Assembly (NCBI GenBank): GCA_947646115.1
Contig: CANSFH010000001.1
Coordinates: forward strand, 79,587-113,172
Reading direction: 5' to 3'
Source: an uncultured Mycoplasma sp.
GTDB taxonomy: Bacteria; Bacillota_I; Bacilli_A; RF39; UBA660
Length of the DNA stretch: 33,586 nt
Shown here: positions 32,087-33,586 of the stretch, piece by piece
How positions within the stretch are numbered: position 1 is the stretch's first letter
Layout: each line of letters begins with the position of its first letter
The notes under the pieces: generated by a model
The model's input: only the letters and a program-made list of their open reading frames with translations
What the model was told of the DNA's origin: nothing
Databases searched by the model: none
Translations under genes and position numbers: made by a program

Positions 32087-33343
32087 TTAGTTTCCTCCTA
32101 CTACGACATATGGGTCACTCATTGTTCCTGTACCTGTTAATTCTACATCTGAACGAAGATTTATTACTGGGCGTACACCAGAAGCTGCGTACGTCTCCCC
32201 TCTTTGAAATCCTCCGGTCCAAATTAAATTAAAAACTGTTGCTGGATATGAATAATTTTTATCATAACTAGCAGGTGTCATAGTCCAGTAGTCTTTACCA
32301 GTATATAGATAATAACCATAATTAAAATTTATACCACCAGCCATATTTACTTCATCTGCTGTTATTAATCCTATTGGATAATCTAAACTTTTATTTCCTT
32401 TTGTTGCTCCTGTTACTGTGTAAAGGTCTTCTCTAGGACATGTTAACACTGGAGTTTTATTTGTTACTAATCTTAGGTGTCCTCCATAATATGTTGTAGT
32501 TGTTCCTGTTCCTCCTTCTCCATTACTTGTTGTACTATTTGTACTTGGTGTTCTATCGCCACAAAATCCGGCATTTGTATCTATTTTACTTGCATAACTT
32601 GCTATATTATTATTGTACCATGTTTCTAATGCCTCTAGTATTGTTGATTTTGTCCCTGTTCCGTGTACTTCTCCGCTTGTATATTTGAGTCCTACATACA
32701 TATTATCTGAATTAGATATATTAAATTTACTCGTTTCAACATTTAATGTCGTTCCATTTGCTCTGGCACTTTCTCCATCATAAATAATTCTTATTGTTCC
32801 ATCACCATTTATTCTAATAATTCGCCAGAACTTATTTGCAAATTTTACATAATTATTTTCAGCGCTTCCACGCCAATAATATGTATCGCCATCATCATCT
32901 TGAGTTTTGTATACAGCTGCTGTTGTATCACCACAAGGATATCCATTTGCTAGATTCGCTGCACACGCTGTTACACCAAAATTTGGGGTTCCTTCATTTA
33001 CAGTTATATTGTCTAATATTGTTTTACAAACTGTACCACAGTTTTCATCAAAGTAAAGGTAACAGTTTGTATTAGAACTATTTAAGCTTAATATTTCAAG
33101 TGAGTTATCACTCCAAGTTGGTTGTGCGCCATTGGAACAAAAACTTTTTTCTTCATTTAAAGTATAACCACTTGTTGGTAGTGTTTCTACTCCTTTATAG
33201 TTGCCTTCTTCTTCTATAAAGAATGCTAAAGTATTATTTTCATTGTTGGTTATATTGATTAGTTCTTTTTCTTCTTTTTTAAATGTAAGTGATATTCCTA
33301 TTAAAAGTGTTACTATTCCTACTACTACTATACTTTTTTTCAT
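32087..33343 (-). CDS. paralogous large surface protein
   Basis: A 418-residue protein: short basic N-terminus, one membrane segment (about 3-18), a short Asn/Glu-rich region, a Cys-containing linker (CYLYFDENCGTVCK) and the same C-terminal domain as its neighbour (about 125-418; WRGSAENNYVKFANKFWRII, INGDGTIRIIYDGE, ITADEVNMAGG, YWTMTP, GVRPVINLRSDV, ending SDPYVVVGGN). It lacks the N-terminal sandwich region of the 591-residue protein. The two genes are tandem duplicates in one operon; an AGGAGG inside this gene's end serves the next. AAAGGAT lies 8 nt before the ATG. The segment equivalent to the neighbour's variable region (residues about 353-391) has unrelated sequence. Confidence 0.85.
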   Translation of the reverse strand: MKKSIVVVGIVTLLIGISLTFKKEEKELINITNNENNTLAFFIEEEGNYKGVETLPTSGYTLNEEKSFCSNGAQPTWSDNSLEILSLNSSNTNCYLYFDENCGTVCKTILDNITVNEGTPNFGVTACAANLANGYPCGDTTAAVYKTQDDDGDTYYWRGSAENNYVKFANKFWRIIRINGDGTIRIIYDGESARANGTTLNVETSKFNISNSDNMYVGLKYTSGEVHGTGTKSTILEALETWYNNNIASYASKIDTNAGFCGDRTPSTNSTTSNGEGGTGTTTTYYGGHLRLVTNKTPVLTCPREDLYTVTGATKGNKSLDYPIGLITADEVNMAGGINFNYGYYLYTGKDYWTMTPASYDKNYSYPATVFNLIWTGGFQRGETYAASGVRPVINLRSDVELTGTGTMSDPYVVVGGN

Positions 33344-33401
33344 ACTATCAATCCTTTACTTACTTATTTTAATACTTTAATATTTTCTTTTCATTATCTT
33401 C

Positions 33402-33414
33402 GACAAATGTTGTC
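33402..33414. promoter_or_regulatory. operator-like inverted repeat in the surface-operon leader
   Basis: GACAA-N3-TTGTC, about 60 nt upstream of the ATG and downstream of the promoter. Short; could be a repressor site or chance. Confidence 0.3.
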
Positions 33415-33455
33415 AAAACTTCTCTTACTATGTCTATTTTCTATGATATATTTCT

Positions 33456-33484
33456 AATATACAATATTATTGATAGTTTTTCAA
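33456..33484 (-). promoter_or_regulatory. promoter of the surface-protein operon
   Basis: Minus strand: TTGAAA (33479-33484), 17 nt, TATATT (33456-33461). Transcription would start near 33449, giving a leader of about 105 nt. Confidence 0.6.
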
Positions 33485-33531
33485 TATATTTTGTTCTATT
33501 TTGTGACAAAATTATTTTTTGCTTTATATAT

Positions 33532-33571
33532 AAAAAAGAAATAGTTAGTTTTCATTTAAACTTTCTATTTC
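33532..33571 (-). terminator. terminator overlapping the end of the right-edge gene
   Basis: GAAATAG (minus strand, 33565-33571) pairs with CTATTTC (33538-33544); after two mismatches a further 5 bp can form. Followed by six T. It spans the stop codon at 33545-33547. Confidence 0.65.
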
Positions 33572-33586
33572 CTCTTTTGATAAATT
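33545..33586 (-). CDS. 3' end of an unidentified gene (partial)
   Basis: The last 13 codons (NLSKEEIESLNEN) and TAA stop of a gene that enters from the right edge. The tail is acidic and helical; nothing more can be said. The terminator directly after it supports a true gene end. Confidence 0.55.
   Translation of the reverse strand, partial: NLSKEEIESLNEN

Noticed and set aside
32500..33075. Plus-strand open frames opposite the surface-protein gene
   Set aside because: Rich in Leu, His and Tyr as expected from the reverse complement of a Thr/Asn-rich coding sequence; no ribosome-binding site.
30310..33343. Template repeat for the candidate variable segment inside this window
   Set aside because: I looked for a second copy rich in AAC/AAT codons flanked by the same fixed codons and found none; the tandem paralogue does not serve.

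Overview
The window is AT-rich (about 30% GC by eye) and comes from a Gram-positive-type bacterium of the low-GC Firmicutes. It carries a peptidoglycan and division set (FtsW, MraY, a PASTA-tailed penicillin-binding protein, EzrA), a PASTA Ser/Thr kinase with its PP2C phosphatase, and the sporulation peptidase SpoIVB. EzrA points to class Bacilli and SpoIVB to an endospore-forming or formerly spore-forming lineage. TGG is used for Trp and TGA as a stop, so the genetic code is standard and this is not a Mycoplasma. An uncultured gut Bacilli lineage (RF39/Erysipelotrichia-like) is my inference. Nearly every gene lies on the minus strand; the only plus-strand gene is a small membrane protein at 28085.

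Layout from left to right. 1-2682: acetate kinase (3' end outside the window), a Listeria-Bacteroides-repeat surface protein and a cysteine-synthase-like enzyme. 2807-6932: ftsW, mraY and ftsI/spoVD-type PBP in the order of a shuffled dcw cluster. 6986-9642: an unknown gene translationally coupled to ezrA. 9728-14120: an operon read nusB, HipA-like kinase, xseA, a frameshifted small gene, an unknown small gene, xseB, spoIVB, with a near-consensus promoter before nusB and a terminator after spoIVB. 14466-17473: mutS and a GNAT acetyltransferase. 17529-19801: an accessory patch with a MiaB-like radical SAM gene under a perfect-consensus promoter, bracketed by 40-bp direct repeats, a frameshifted gene, a gene remnant and a promoter-terminator unit that may be a small RNA. 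19802-26393: the fmt, unknown membrane protein, rlmN, stp, prkC, rsgA, rpe operon (the usual Firmicutes order, with an unknown gene in the rsmB position). 26481-28465: small single genes (unknown 89-aa protein, ComEB-type dCMP deaminase, DUF421, TIGR04086). 28486-30233: a decayed DUF1016 nuclease, a pilin-like small protein and tgt. 30310-33343: two large paralogous surface proteins in one operon.

The most striking signal is in the second surface protein (30310-32085). Near its C-terminus a segment of about 100 nt jumps to roughly 55% GC. There the changeable-looking codons nearly all have the form NNC/NNT, while the intervening fixed-looking codons mostly lack adenine. This is what adenine-specific mutagenesis of AAY codons by a diversity-generating retroelement would leave. 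The adjacent paralogue is conserved on both sides of the matching segment but differs inside it. No reverse transcriptase or template repeat is visible here, so the retroelement, if real, must lie elsewhere in the genome. Two genes each appear to lack one base in a homopolymer run, which may be genuine mutation or assembly error.
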